Below are positions 1 through 8,694 of a stretch of 64,000 nt of DNA, one piece after another. The notes below the pieces were generated by a model. That model did no database searches and was not told where the DNA came from. It saw only the letters and a program-made list of their open reading frames with translations. This stretch comes from Alkaliphilus oremlandii OhILAs. GTDB lineage: Bacteria; Bacillota; Clostridia; Peptostreptococcales; Natronincolaceae. Made by a program: the position numbers and the translations under genes. Positions within the stretch are counted from its first letter, which is position 1. Each line of letters begins with the position of its first letter. Location of the stretch: positions 1,178,001 to 1,242,000 of the forward strand of contig NC_009922.1 in NCBI RefSeq assembly GCF_000018325.1, written 5' to 3'.

Positions 1-110
1 TTGTGTAATTATTGTGCAAGAATCTATTAAAATTTACTAGACAGGGGGATTATAATATATAAGGATGTTTAGATGTTTAGCTTAATCTTATATTACCAGG
101 AGAGAATATT

Positions 111-728
111 ATGAACAATACAGAAAAAATTAGAAAAAGATATGATAGGGCATCAAAGTTTTATGATATATTTGAGCAGCCTATGGAAATGATGTCATTA
201 AAAAAATGGAGATCAGAGGTTGTTAAAGATTTAAAGGGTAAGGTTCTTGAAGTAGGCGTAGGAACAGGCAAGAATATTCCCTATTACCCAGATAATATTG
301 AAGCAACGGCTATTGATTTTAGTGAAAAAATGCTAGAAAAAGCAAGGGAGAAAGCTGAGCGATTCAATAAGAATATCAATTTAATTCATATGGATGCTCA
401 AAATATGGATTTTCCTGATAATACATTTGATAGGGTTTTTACTACATGTGTATTTTGTTCTGTTCCAGATCCAATAAAAGGATTAAAAGAGATAAGGCGA
501 GTATGTAAACCTGATGGGAAAATAATTATGATCGAACATGTAAGAAGTGAGAAAAAAGTATTAGGGCTTATAATGGATATACTGAATCCTCTAACTGTAA
601 ATTTATATGGTGCAAATATTAATAGAAGGACTGTAGGGAATATAGAAATGGCAGGATTTACAGGAGTAGAAGTAACAAATTTAACTGGAGATATTGTAAA
701 GAAGATAGTAATTTATAATGAGAAGTAA
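111..728 (+). CDS. Class I SAM-dependent methyltransferase (UbiE/PmtA-like)
   Basis: A 205-residue soluble methyltransferase. The N-terminal YDRASKFYD stretch is typical of UbiE/phospholipid N-methyltransferase relatives. Motif I (EVGVGTGKN, about residues 45-53) binds S-adenosylmethionine and an acidic residue follows in AIDFS. The substrate is not visible; phospholipid, quinone or a metal(loid) are all possible for this family. The ATG is preceded by an AGGAGAG ribosome site (about 100-106). It stands alone with its own terminator downstream, next to metal-resistance genes, so a role in metal(loid) handling is only a contextual guess. Family confident, substrate unknown. Confidence 0.8.
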   Translation: MNNTEKIRKRYDRASKFYDIFEQPMEMMSLKKWRSEVVKDLKGKVLEVGVGTGKNIPYYPDNIEATAIDFSEKMLEKAREKAERFNKNINLIHMDAQNMDFPDNTFDRVFTTCVFCSVPDPIKGLKEIRRVCKPDGKIIMIEHVRSEKKVLGLIMDILNPLTVNLYGANINRRTVGNIEMAGFTGVEVTNLTGDIVKKIVIYNEK

Positions 729-805
729 TAAAATTATCTGCCATAAAAAATTAAGATGAAGCATTTTTTGATTATACAAAATTTAACTAATCAAAGCCTG
801 ATTAA

Positions 806-840
806 CTAAAAAAGAAACCGAATTTTTCGGTTTTTTCTTA
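806..840 (+). terminator. Rho-independent terminator after the methyltransferase
   Basis: An inverted repeat (AAACCGAA / TTCGGTTT) with a short T-rich loop runs into a T tract. It lies about 80 bases after the methyltransferase stop. Confidence 0.75.
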
Positions 841-965
841 TCATATATTCTTTTTTAATGATAATTTTATAATAAGTTATTTAATAACAATTGTATTATC
901 AGTAGGTAATAGTGCATAGATGGTATGGATAACTATTTTCAAGCTTGTTTTTAAGAGTGGGAAAG

Positions 966-1748
966 TTAGCCGAGGCTAACATCAAGGAACATCATGATAA
1001 CAAATCCAATTAACAACCCATAGGTAGCCCTACGTTCATAACTATGTTTTTGAGTTTCAGGAATTATTTCATCACAAATAACATAGAGCATAGCTCCTGC
1101 AGAAAAAGCTAGTGCATAAGGAAGTATAGGCTGTGCAATTTGAACTAAGCCTACACCAATAATACCACCAAGTGGTTCTATAAGTCCTGTAATTAAGGCA
1201 ATTAAAAAAGCTTTTGTTGTAGAATACTTTTCTCTAATTAAAGCTAATGCTACGGCTAAACCTTCAGGAATATTTTGAAGTCCGATAGCAATAGCAATCG
1301 ACATCCCATTTCCAATATCTCCATTCCCAAAACCCACACCTACTGCTAAACCTTCAGGGAAGTTATGAAGTGTTATCGCAATAATAAATAACCATACCTT
1401 CGTAAGATTGTTACGTTCTCCATTTGGAGTAAGCTTTAAAATACGATTATGTGGGGTGTGCTGGTCCATGAGATCTAAAAAGATCCCACCTAACATAATA
1501 CCAATTACGGTGATTGTTGCACCTTGTATTCCACTTCCTCCGTATTCGATAGCAGGAATAATTAAACTAAATGAGGTGGCTGCCAACATTACGCCAGCTG
1601 CAAATCCAAGCATTGTATCCAACGTTTTATGAGAAACTTCTTTTGTGAAAAATATTGGTATAGCACCAAATCCAGTACAAAGGCCAGCAATTAAGCTAGC
1701 AGTTAATCCAACATAGATAATATTATACTCTGACAAAAATTCAATCAA
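966..1748 (-). CDS. ZIP family divalent metal transporter
   Basis: A polytopic membrane protein of 260 residues moving zinc or a related divalent metal across the cytoplasmic membrane. The two ZIP signatures are visible: HNFPEG in TM4 and the related QNIPEG in TM5, the metal-coordinating half-helices of the family. Several glycine-rich hydrophobic segments cover the rest. An upstream in-frame extension exists, but the GGGAGGTG ribosome site places the start at the TTG at 1748 (protein begins LIEFLSEYN). It is divergent from the cad operon and its upstream region contains CadC-like operator half-sites, so it may be co-regulated with cadmium/zinc efflux. Metal specificity cannot be read. Confidence 0.88.
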   Translation of the reverse strand: MIEFLSEYNIIYVGLTASLIAGLCTGFGAIPIFFTKEVSHKTLDTMLGFAAGVMLAATSFSLIIPAIEYGGSGIQGATITVIGIMLGGIFLDLMDQHTPHNRILKLTPNGERNNLTKVWLFIIAITLHNFPEGLAVGVGFGNGDIGNGMSIAIAIGLQNIPEGLAVALALIREKYSTTKAFLIALITGLIEPLGGIIGVGLVQIAQPILPYALAFSAGAMLYVICDEIIPETQKHSYERRATYGLLIGFVIMMFLDVSLG

Positions 1749-1849
1749 TGAATGCACCTCCCGATGATAAATTTTAACGCACCGTATAAACATTATATTA
1801 GTTATGTGAAGAAAAGGTGATTAGTCCAATCGATATTTAACTATAACTT

Positions 1850-1937
1850 CATGTGAGCAATTATTCATATAAAGTTATTGACAATAACTATTGGGAGGAA
1901 TATAATAAAAATATAACACATGAATGATTATTCATGT
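1850..1937 (+). promoter_or_regulatory. cad promoter with CadC-type operators
   Basis: A consensus promoter: TTGACA at 1878-1883, a 17-base spacer, TATAAT at 1901-1906. Just downstream (1918-1937) is a palindrome with arms ACATGAAT/ATTCATGT around GATT, the form expected for ArsR/SmtB-CadC operators. A second, weaker copy (ATGTGAGCAATTATTCATAT, 1850-1869) lies on the upstream side. The promoter points into the degenerate cadC copy and lspA. Regulation by a CadC-type repressor is inferred. Confidence 0.7.
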
Positions 1938-1970
1938 TTTCAGATATTCAGAACAAGAAGGATGAAATAT

Positions 1971-2265
1971 GTGAAAGATAATAAGGTTGATTTTGATAGA
2001 TGTGATTGTACTGGATATTCATGAAGATGTTGTAAATTGAGTAATAGATAGAATGCCTCCTGAAGAAAACTTATATATTTAGCAGATATATTTAAAGTTT
2101 TGGATGATACAACTAGAATTAAAATACTTTACGTCTTATTTACTTCAGAGATGTGTGTATGTGATATTGCTGTATTACTTAATATGACTCAGTCTGCCAT
2201 ATCACACCAACTGCGTGTACTGAAATAAGCAAGACTGGTTAAGTTTAGAAAAGAAGGTAAGTTAC
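1971..2265 (+). pseudogene. Degenerate cadC (ArsR/SmtB repressor) copy
   Basis: The reading matches the intact cadC at 3647-4015 nearly base for base over about 290 bases, including the metal-site segment MCVCDIA and the helix-turn-helix TQSAISHQL. It is broken by small indels and stop codons (for example TGA at the position of HEDVV, TAG after LY and TAA replacing a Gln codon near 2226) and loses similarity after the KEG segment. It lies exactly where a cad repressor would be expected, directly behind the cad promoter. The intact copy further down presumably replaced it, so the cluster has undergone duplication and decay. Confidence 0.85.
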
Positions 2266-2451
2266 AGGAGAACTACTTGTTATGGCGAGACATGTAGAAT
2301 AATTATGTCCAGTTGGATCAATATTAATAAAGGATATTCTATAAAAGTAGGGCATGATGTTTTGTAAGCTAGATCCTTTTCTTGATATTACACTGTAAAG
2401 AGTATAGAAGCAAAATGAACAATTATTATCAAAAAATATTGGAGGTGTGAT

Positions 2452-2916
2452 ATGAATTATTTTATTATTATAGCTTTGTTAGTGGCTATAGACCAGGTGT
2501 TTAAGTATCTAGTAGAATCTTATCTCAAACCCATAGGTACATTTCCAATCATTAAGGATGTATTTCACTTAACCTATGGGCAAAATACTGGAGCAGCATT
2601 TAGTATTTTACAAGGTAAGCAAGCATTTCTTATTACCGTCACCTCTATTGTTACTATAGCTCTGATAGTCTATTTAATTAAGAATTATAAAACACAAAAT
2701 TATCTGTTACTTATATCTCTCACCCTTGTTATATCTGGGGCTTTGGGGAATCTTATTGACAGGGTGCGGCTAAACTATGTAGTTGACTTTTTAGACTTTA
2801 CATTGATTAATTACCCTATTTTTAATACGGCAGATATTTTCGTTGTATCAGGCACTACATTACTTGCCTATTTTATGTTGCTTGCTAGTCCGAACAATTC
2901 ACAAAAGGAGGGTTAG
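2452..2916 (+). CDS. lspA: Lipoprotein signal peptidase (signal peptidase II)
   Basis: A 154-residue four-helix membrane aspartyl protease that removes lipoprotein signal peptides after lipid modification. The family motifs are present in order: NTGAAFS near residue 44, GNLIDRV near 102 carrying one catalytic Asp, and NTADI near 126 carrying the second. Start ATG follows a GGAGGTG site. Such lspA copies often ride in cadmium/lead resistance clusters (as pbrB/lspA next to cadA-type ATPases), and here it is followed two bases later by a methyltransferase and then cadC and cadA. It is probably an accessory, not the sole housekeeping, copy. Confidence 0.93.
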   Translation: MNYFIIIALLVAIDQVFKYLVESYLKPIGTFPIIKDVFHLTYGQNTGAAFSILQGKQAFLITVTSIVTIALIVYLIKNYKTQNYLLLISLTLVISGALGNLIDRVRLNYVVDFLDFTLINYPIFNTADIFVVSGTTLLAYFMLLASPNNSQKEG

Positions 2917-2918
2917 AC

Positions 2919-3575
2919 ATGACTAAAAATGCAAAGTTTATCCCAGTTTTAAAATTTGACTGGCTTACTCGTTTTTTTGATCCTTTAATGAAGCTTACAA
3001 TGTCGGAAAAAAAGTTTAAGAAAGCTTTATTACTACAGGCTGATATTAAAGATAATGATATTATCCTTGATTTTGGCTGTGGTACTGCAACGCTAATGAT
3101 TATGGCTAAAAAAGAAGCTCCGAAAGCAAGTATTTACGGTGTAGACGTTGATCCAAATGTACTCAAAATTGCTAAGAATAAGGTGAAAAATAGTGGTTAT
3201 GAGATATCTTTAAGAGCCTATGATGGTATTTCATTACCCTATAAAAGTGAAACATTTGATAAGGTGCTATCAAGTCTTGTGTTCCACCATTTGACTAGAA
3301 GTCAAAAGGAAATAGTACTAAAAGAAATATATAGGACACTAAAGTTTGGTGGAGAATTGCATATTGCCGACTTTGGCAGAGCCAGTAACATTTTTATGCG
3401 AGGGATGTTTTTAATTATCCAACTATTTGATGGTTTTATTAATACCTCAGACAATGTGAATGGGTTACTCCCTGAGATTATCAGAGAAGCAGGTTTTGAT
3501 AAAGTTATTGAACATAAGAGAATAATGACCTTGTTTGGTACTATTTCGTTATACAGAGCCATCAAACTATTGTAA
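2919..3575 (+). CDS. Class I SAM-dependent methyltransferase in the cad operon
   Basis: A 218-residue methyltransferase with motif I DFGCGTAT (about residues 50-57), the acidic VDVDP after the second strand, and an SSLVFHHL post-motif region typical of UbiE-like enzymes. It starts two bases after lspA, so the two are translationally coupled in one operon. The substrate is not apparent. Its position in a cadmium-type cluster recalls the methyltransferases found in metal-resistance operons, but no function is proven. It is distinct from the arsenite methyltransferase at 13310 because it lacks the paired N-terminal cysteines. Confidence 0.8.
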   Translation: MTKNAKFIPVLKFDWLTRFFDPLMKLTMSEKKFKKALLLQADIKDNDIILDFGCGTATLMIMAKKEAPKASIYGVDVDPNVLKIAKNKVKNSGYEISLRAYDGISLPYKSETFDKVLSSLVFHHLTRSQKEIVLKEIYRTLKFGGELHIADFGRASNIFMRGMFLIIQLFDGFINTSDNVNGLLPEIIREAGFDKVIEHKRIMTLFGTISLYRAIKLL

Positions 3576-3646
3576 TCTCACTTATATCACATTTTTTAGA
3601 TAAAACATTTTAGTGTTGATTATACACAAAAGGAGGGAAATAGTTC

Positions 3647-4015
3647 ATGCAGGATAATAAAATTGACTTTGAAAGATGCGATTGTACTGTTATTCACGAA
3701 GACGTTGTAAACTTAGTAAGAGATAGTATGCCGCATGAAGAAAGCTTATATGATTTAGCAGATATCTTTAAAGTTTTTGGTGATACAACTAGAATTAAAA
3801 TACTTTACGCCTTATTTGCTTCAGAGATGTGTGTATGTGATATTGCTGTATTACTTAATATGACTCAGTCTGCCATATCACACCAACTACGTGTACTGAA
3901 ACAAGCAAGACTGGTTAAATTTAGGAAAGAAGGGAAGGTAGTATATTATTCTTTGGATGATGATCATATAAAGCAAATCTTTGATCAAGGTTTAATTCAT
4001 ATTAAGCACAAATAA
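3647..4015 (+). CDS. cadC: CadC-type ArsR/SmtB metal-responsive repressor
   Basis: A 122-residue winged-helix repressor that releases DNA on binding Cd, Pb or Zn. The helix-5 metal site SEMCVCD is present about residues 63-69, and the N-terminal FERCDC cysteines (about 9-13) supply the second pair of thiolates that CadC uses for the alpha3N site. The recognition helix reads TQSAISHQLRVL. It has a strong AAGGAGGG ribosome site. It is the intact paralogue of the broken copy at 1971 and sits in front of cadA, presumably repressing the whole operon through the ACATGAAT palindrome. Confidence 0.92.
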   Translation: MQDNKIDFERCDCTVIHEDVVNLVRDSMPHEESLYDLADIFKVFGDTTRIKILYALFASEMCVCDIAVLLNMTQSAISHQLRVLKQARLVKFRKEGKVVYYSLDDDHIKQIFDQGLIHIKHK

Positions 4016-4036
4016 TTTATAGAAAGGAAGCTACTA

Positions 4037-4411
4037 ATGGATACAATAAAATCTAATGAAAATTTTAAATGTAGATACTTTAGGATTCAAAAAGATGTAG
4101 TTAAAAAGGTTAGAGCGAGATTACCAAGTGATGATGAATTTGCGAGTTTAATAGAACTATTCAAAGTATTTACCGATGAGATTAAACTTAAAATAATTTA
4201 TGTATTATTTGATTCTGAAGTTTGTTTATGTGAATTAAGTGAGCTATTAACAATAAATGAAGATGAAGTTATTAGACAACTGAAAGAGTTAGAAAGATTA
4301 GGGGTAGTAAAACATAAACACAAAGAAGATATGGCTTGCTATTACCTAGCTAATAATCACATACAACATATTTTAGTAGAAGGATGCATTCATAAAAGTC
4401 ATACTGATTAG
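4037..4411 (+). CDS. Divergent second CadC/ArsR-family protein
   Basis: A 124-residue protein aligning end to end with the preceding cadC (FKVFTDEIKLKIIYVLF versus FKVFGDTTRIKILYALF). The CxC metal site is kept (SEVCLCE) and an N-terminal Cys (FKCRYF) remains. The recognition helix is strongly changed: TQSAISHQL has become INEDEVIRQL, with acidic residues that would not favour the same operator. It may bind metal without cad DNA, recognise another site, or heterodimerise with CadC. It lies 21 bases behind cadC and precedes cadA, so it is co-transcribed. Confidence 0.75.
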   Translation: MDTIKSNENFKCRYFRIQKDVVKKVRARLPSDDEFASLIELFKVFTDEIKLKIIYVLFDSEVCLCELSELLTINEDEVIRQLKELERLGVVKHKHKEDMACYYLANNHIQHILVEGCIHKSHTD

Positions 4412-4442
4412 ATAGCAGTCAATTTTGAAAAGGTGGGATAAT

Positions 4443-7043
4443 ATGAGTCAAAAAATTCGTAAAGAACTAATATTAGAAGGTCTAGATTGTGCGAATTGTT
4501 CAGCTAAAATTGAATACGAAGCAAACCAAATAGCTGGAGTAAGTGTTTCAATGAACTTTATGACAAAGACACTTACTATTGAAACTGAAAATGGACAGGA
4601 GTTAGAAAGGATATTAGTGCAAATTAATACTATCGTTAACAAGCATGAACCGGATGTTATAGTAAGGGAAAAAACAATAAACAAAGGTGAAAAGAAAGCA
4701 TTAATACTTGTGGGCTTAGGATGTGCAAATTGTGCGGCAAAGATGGAAACACAGATTAAAAATCTTACAGGCGTAAAGAATGCAACCGTGGATTTCGTGT
4801 CTAAAAAATTAACCATTGAAGCAAATAGTAAGCAGGATCTAAAGAGAATTATTGAAGAAGCTACAGCTATAGTAAAAAGAATTGAACCAGATGTAAAAGT
4901 AGTCGATGAAGAACAGAAAAGAAAAAGTGATAATAAAAGAATTTTTATACTTGACGGGCTTGGATGTGCAAATTGTGCATCAAAAATAGAATCAGAAGTT
5001 AAAAAAATAGAGGGAGTTAAGGTTGCTTCTGTAGATTTTGTTTCAAAAAAGCTTACCATGGAAACTGATGCTAATATTAATTTTGAAAAGTTAAATGAAG
5101 GCATAGTCAGCATAGTAAAAAGAATTGAACCGGATGTTAAAGTTATAAGTGCTGAAGAGATTATTAAAGAAAAAGCAAATGACGATGAAGAAGATAGTAA
5201 TAAGAAAGAAATAATAAGGCTTGGTATAAGTGGAGCTTTGTTTGCTATAGGCTTAGCGTTTAATTTGCCAAGCTGGTTGGAACTTACCGTATTTTTAATA
5301 AGCTATATTATATCTGGAGGAAAAATTGTACTAAAGGCTTTGAAGAATATCACAAGGGGCCAAGTGTTTGACGAAAATTTCCTTATGAGTATTGCTACAA
5401 TTGGCGCATTTTTTATCGGAGAATATCCGGAAGGTGTAGCTGTTATGCTGTTTTTCCAGGTAGGAGAATTTTTTCAAGAATTAGCTGTAAATCGTTCTAG
5501 AAAGTCAATAAGCGCGCTGATGGATATAAGACCTGATTTTGCTAATATTAAAATTGGAGATGACATAAAAAGAGTATCCCCCGAAGAAGTAAGCATAGGT
5601 GATATTATTGTCGTAAAGCCAGGTGAAAAAGTTCCACTGGATGGCAAAGTAGTAGAAGGGAGCTCAATGGTTGATACATCTGCTCTAACAGGAGAATCTG
5701 TTCCAAGAGAAGTAGAGGTAGGCAATGATGTATTAAGTGGTTTTATTAATAAAAATGGTCTTTTAACTATTGAAGTTACAAAAGAATTTGGTGAATCCAC
5801 TGTGTCTAAGATTTTAGATTTAGTTCAAAATGCCAGCAGCAAGAAAGCTCCAACTGAAAACTTTATAACAAAGTTTGCCAGATACTATACACCGGTAGTT
5901 GTAGTTATTGCAGTACTTCTTGCAATTGTACCACCCCTTGTTGTTCCGGGAGCAACATTCTCAGATTGGATATATAGAGCCTTAGTATTTTTAGTAATTT
6001 CATGTCCTTGTGCGCTGGTAGTATCTATTCCCCTTGGCTTCTTTGGTGGAATTGGTGGTGCATCCCGAAGTGGTGTATTAGTTAAGGGAAGTAACTATTT
6101 AGAAGCGTTAAATAATGTGGAAATAGTTATCTTTGATAAAACTGGTACTTTAACAAAAGGTGTATTTAATGTAACGGAAATAAATCCTCAAAATAATTAT
6201 ACTGAAGAAGAGCTAATAGAATATGCAGCATATGCAGAGAGTTACTCAAACCATCCAATTGCAGTTTCAATTTTAAAAGCCTATGAAAAAGAAGTTGATA
6301 AAAGTAAAATCGAAAGCTATGATGAAATATCCGGACATGGTATAAAGGTTAAGGTTGAAGGCAAAGAAATACTTGCAGGTAATATTAAATTAATGAACAA
6401 AGAAAATATTCAAGTTAGTAAGGTTGAATCTGTAGGAACTGTAGTACATGTTGCATTAAATAATGTGTATGCAGGTTATATTGTGATTTCAGATGAGGTT
6501 AAGGATGATTCGGCGAGCGCAATTAAGGCATTAAAAGCCCTTGGTGTTAAAAAGACCGTCATGCTTACAGGAGATGTAAGGTCTGTTGGTGAAAAAGTAG
6601 GTAAGCAGTTAGGGTTAGATGAGGTATATGCAGAGTTATTACCTACTGAAAAAGTTGAAAAACTTGAATTGATTGATAAACAAAAGTCACCGAAAGGGAA
6701 GCTTGTCTTTGTAGGTGATGGTATAAATGATGCGCCGGTACTTGCAAGAGCTGACATCGGAATGGCAATGGGAGGCTTAGGATCAGATGCAGCCATTGAA
6801 GCTGCTGATGTGGTAATTATGACCGATGAACCATCTAAAATAGCTACAGGTATAAAGATTGCAAAGAGAACACGAAAAATTGTATGGCAGAATATAATTC
6901 TTGCTATGGGAGTTAAGCTTATATTCTTAATCCTAGGCGCTACTGGTGTAGCTTCATTGTGGGAAGCAGTATTCGCTGATGTTGGGGTAACAGTTATTGC
7001 TGTAATAAATGCCATGAGAGTAATGCGCGTTAAAGACATATAG
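4443..7043 (+). CDS. cadA: Cd/Pb/Zn-exporting P1B-type ATPase with three HMA domains
   Basis: An 866-residue metal-exporting ATPase of the cytoplasmic membrane. Three tandem heavy-metal-associated domains begin near residues 13, 91 and 172 (GLDCANC, GLGCANC, GLGCANC); most CadA proteins carry one or two. The core follows: transmembrane helices, TGES actuator loop, CPC metal site (521-523) in TM6, DKTGT with phosphorylated Asp565, and GDGINDAP hinge. CPC plus the CANC form places it with Cd/Zn/Pb rather than Cu pumps. The TTG at 4425 is in frame, but GGTGGG five bases before ATG 4443 fixes the start. Last gene of the cad operon, followed by a terminator. Confidence 0.95.
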   Translation: MSQKIRKELILEGLDCANCSAKIEYEANQIAGVSVSMNFMTKTLTIETENGQELERILVQINTIVNKHEPDVIVREKTINKGEKKALILVGLGCANCAAKMETQIKNLTGVKNATVDFVSKKLTIEANSKQDLKRIIEEATAIVKRIEPDVKVVDEEQKRKSDNKRIFILDGLGCANCASKIESEVKKIEGVKVASVDFVSKKLTMETDANINFEKLNEGIVSIVKRIEPDVKVISAEEIIKEKANDDEEDSNKKEIIRLGISGALFAIGLAFNLPSWLELTVFLISYIISGGKIVLKALKNITRGQVFDENFLMSIATIGAFFIGEYPEGVAVMLFFQVGEFFQELAVNRSRKSISALMDIRPDFANIKIGDDIKRVSPEEVSIGDIIVVKPGEKVPLDGKVVEGSSMVDTSALTGESVPREVEVGNDVLSGFINKNGLLTIEVTKEFGESTVSKILDLVQNASSKKAPTENFITKFARYYTPVVVVIAVLLAIVPPLVVPGATFSDWIYRALVFLVISCPCALVVSIPLGFFGGIGGASRSGVLVKGSNYLEALNNVEIVIFDKTGTLTKGVFNVTEINPQNNYTEEELIEYAAYAESYSNHPIAVSILKAYEKEVDKSKIESYDEISGHGIKVKVEGKEILAGNIKLMNKENIQVSKVESVGTVVHVALNNVYAGYIVISDEVKDDSASAIKALKALGVKKTVMLTGDVRSVGEKVGKQLGLDEVYAELLPTEKVEKLELIDKQKSPKGKLVFVGDGINDAPVLARADIGMAMGGLGSDAAIEAADVVIMTDEPSKIATGIKIAKRTRKIVWQNIILAMGVKLIFLILGATGVASLWEAVFADVGVTVIAVINAMRVMRVKDI

Positions 7044-7099
7044 TATTATTAGATTTTTTATAAATATATACAGTTTATTATGTAAATTACAGATAAAAT

Positions 7100-7154
7100 A
7101 ATATAGGGTTATATTAGTAATGATATTTCTACTAATCCAATATAACCCTATATT
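7100..7154 (+). terminator. Long hairpin terminator after cadA
   Basis: Sixteen-base perfect inverted repeat (AATATAGGGTTATATT and complement) with a 23-base loop, 57 bases after the cadA stop. It closes the cad operon. The rest of the gap up to 7435 contains no gene I can recognise except a second small terminator and a copy of a short direct repeat also found at 728. Confidence 0.75.
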
Positions 7155-7352
7155 ATAATTACTTAATCATACAACATATATAGGTATTTTACAGTCTTTG
7201 TAACTTACTTTACGTCTGATTATTATTACCTTAACTAATAAATATGGATGTCTTGATTTTAAAAATATTCATCTTTGTTAATTAAAATAAGTGTCAGGAT
7301 GCTGGTGCTACTTCCAATGAGAGATAGCAGAATTATCTGTCATAAAAAATTG

Positions 7353-7380
7353 GGATGATGATCTAATCATCCTATTTTTT
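7353..7380 (+). terminator. Small terminator in the gap before the selenoprotein gene
   Basis: GGATGAT / ATCATCC seven-base stem with a six-base loop followed by TATTTTTT. No gene directly upstream is intact, so it may be the tail of a lost gene. The preceding bases (7328-7360) repeat the bases just after the methyltransferase stop (728-760). Confidence 0.6.
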
Positions 7381-7435
7381 AAGGATGTACCGGTTTGAAA
7401 AGGCACTATAACTTTAAAATGGGAGAAATGAATTT

Positions 7436-7924
7436 ATGGAAGAAAATATAATGAATAGAAATTGCTGAGGATCTCAAGCTAATTCTACTAGTCTAGTAGA
7501 AGAAAACAAGTTTTGTCCTATTTGCAATGAAGAAGGAATTCAGGTAAAAGGTATTACAGTAAAACACATGGTTATTGAAAATTTAATTCCACAGGTAGAA
7601 GATGATAATTATTATTTATGTCTTAGTGAAAAATGTGATATTGTTTACTATAGCTCTAACTCAGACTTTCACATAGAAAAAGAACAAATAAAAGTACCAA
7701 TTTGGTTTAAGGAAGATGCTAATCCTAAATACATTTGTTACTGTAACCGAGTAACGGAAGAGAATATTGTTAATGCTATAAGAAATGAAGGAGCTAGAAA
7801 TATTAAGGATATTATTAAGTTAACTGGTGCTATGAAAAATGGTAAATGTGAAATTAATCATCCTACAGGAAAATGTTGTAGCCCAATAATTCAAGAAACA
7901 ATAGATAGGGCATTAGGAATTTAA
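7436..7924 (+). CDS. Selenoprotein: CopZ-type zinc-ribbon plus BFD-like [2Fe-2S] protein with in-frame UGA
   Basis: Reading through TGA at 7466-7468 as selenocysteine gives 162 residues that start at ATG 7436 (GGGAGAAATGAATTT upstream) with NCUGS at residues 9-13. A zinc-ribbon cysteine pair (FCPIC) and the single LCLSEKC region follow, and a C-terminal BFD-like domain holds CYCN, GKC and KCC for a [2Fe-2S] cluster. This order is that of CopZ-like proteins, which pass copper or electrons. Without readthrough the protein starts at internal ATG 7568 and loses the CPIC pair. A hairpin suited to a bacterial SECIS follows the UGA. Gene order, with MerR and thioredoxin-like genes convergent, suggests metal or thiol stress. 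Confidence 0.8.
7466..7505 (+). other. Candidate bacterial SECIS element (UGA recoding)
   Basis: UGA codon at 7466-7468 followed by a perfect eight-base stem TTCTACTA / TAGTAGAA (7483-7490 with 7494-7501) and a three-base GUC loop. The loop is about 23-25 bases after the UGA, inside the range used by SelB-dependent SECIS elements, and a G lies in the loop. SelB, SelC and SelA are not in this window. Confidence 0.7.
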
Positions 7925-7931
7925 ATAAAAA

Positions 7932-7974
7932 AAGGATAGGCTACGATTCTATTTAGTATCATAGGACTATCCTT
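7932..7974. terminator. Bidirectional terminator between convergent genes
   Basis: AAGGATAG / CTATCCTT stem with an A-rich flank on the left and T-rich flank on the right, located between the selenoprotein gene and the minus-strand thioredoxin-like gene; it can serve both. Confidence 0.7.
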
Positions 7975-7988
7975 ACTTTATTGAAAAA

Positions 7989-8258
7989 TTACTGACCTAA
8001 TCCAGCCGCTTTTAATGCTTCAATATCAATTCCTTTGTTTTTGCAGCAGTCTACTAATTTACCGTTAATTGCTACAGCAGGAACAGATTGTATTCCGTAT
8101 TTTTTAGCTTTATCTTCGCACTCATTTGTCTCACACTTTTTATTTAAGTCATAAACTATCACTTCGCAGTTAGGGCATGCTAATTCTTTAATTTGCTTTA
8201 CAGTATTATCACACACATAACAACCTGCAGTAAACACTTCAATTAATCTTTTAGCCAT
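7989..8258 (-). CDS. Small thioredoxin-like protein (CYVC)
   Basis: An 89-residue thioredoxin-fold protein. The redox pair is CYVC at residues 13-16 after the first strand, followed by a second pair in CPNC, then CETNEC, the cis-Pro motif VPAV and a DCC near the end. The unusually high cysteine count (nine) suggests metal or selenium/mercury binding as much as dithiol exchange. It overlaps the end of merR by 16 bases and is translationally coupled to it, so it is part of the MerR response. Substrate unknown. Confidence 0.8.
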   Translation of the reverse strand: MAKRLIEVFTAGCYVCDNTVKQIKELACPNCEVIVYDLNKKCETNECEDKAKKYGIQSVPAVAINGKLVDCCKNKGIDIEALKAAGLGQ

Positions 8259-8674
8259 TCTTTTCCACCTCCCTTCGATAAAGTTTCAACAATTGGACAT
8301 TTACAAATAGGATTGCCTGATCCAGGACATTGAGCAGATAGATCTTCTAAAGTAGTTTTGATTTTTTGGAGATCATGAATTTTTAATTCAATCTCCCTAA
8401 TTTTTTGAGTAGCAAAATCAAGAATTTCTTTAGAATCAAAGTGTTCTTCATCTTCTGTAATTGCTAGAAGTTTTTCAATTTCATCGAGAGAAAAGCCTAA
8501 TTCTTGAGAACGCTTAATAAATTTAATCCTCTCGACAGTTTCTAAAGGAAATATTCGATAACCTGATTCAGTTCTAGGTGGTTCTGAAATTAAGCCACGT
8601 CTTTCATAATACCTGATGGTTTCAATATTCACATTAGATTTTTTTGCAACTTCACCTATTGATAAACCATTCAT
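8243..8674 (-). CDS. MerR-family metal-responsive regulator
   Basis: A 143-residue MerR activator. The N-terminal winged helix reads IGEVAKKSNVNIETIRYYERRGLI, an effector coiled coil follows, and the C-terminal segment has cysteines in CPGSGNPICKCP, the position of the metal-binding loop in MerR/ZntR/PbrR-type sensors. The start is the ATG at 8674, four bases after AGAAGGTGAT; a longer in-frame start lacks a ribosome site. Its own promoter and the promoter of the ABC exporter upstream both carry the MerR-style long spacer and dyad, so it likely controls both. Mercury, lead or zinc could be the ligand. Confidence 0.88.
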   Translation of the reverse strand: MNGLSIGEVAKKSNVNIETIRYYERRGLISEPPRTESGYRIFPLETVERIKFIKRSQELGFSLDEIEKLLAITEDEEHFDSKEILDFATQKIREIELKIHDLQKIKTTLEDLSAQCPGSGNPICKCPIVETLSKGGGKEWLKD

Positions 8675-8694
8675 TAATATCACCTTCTAATATA

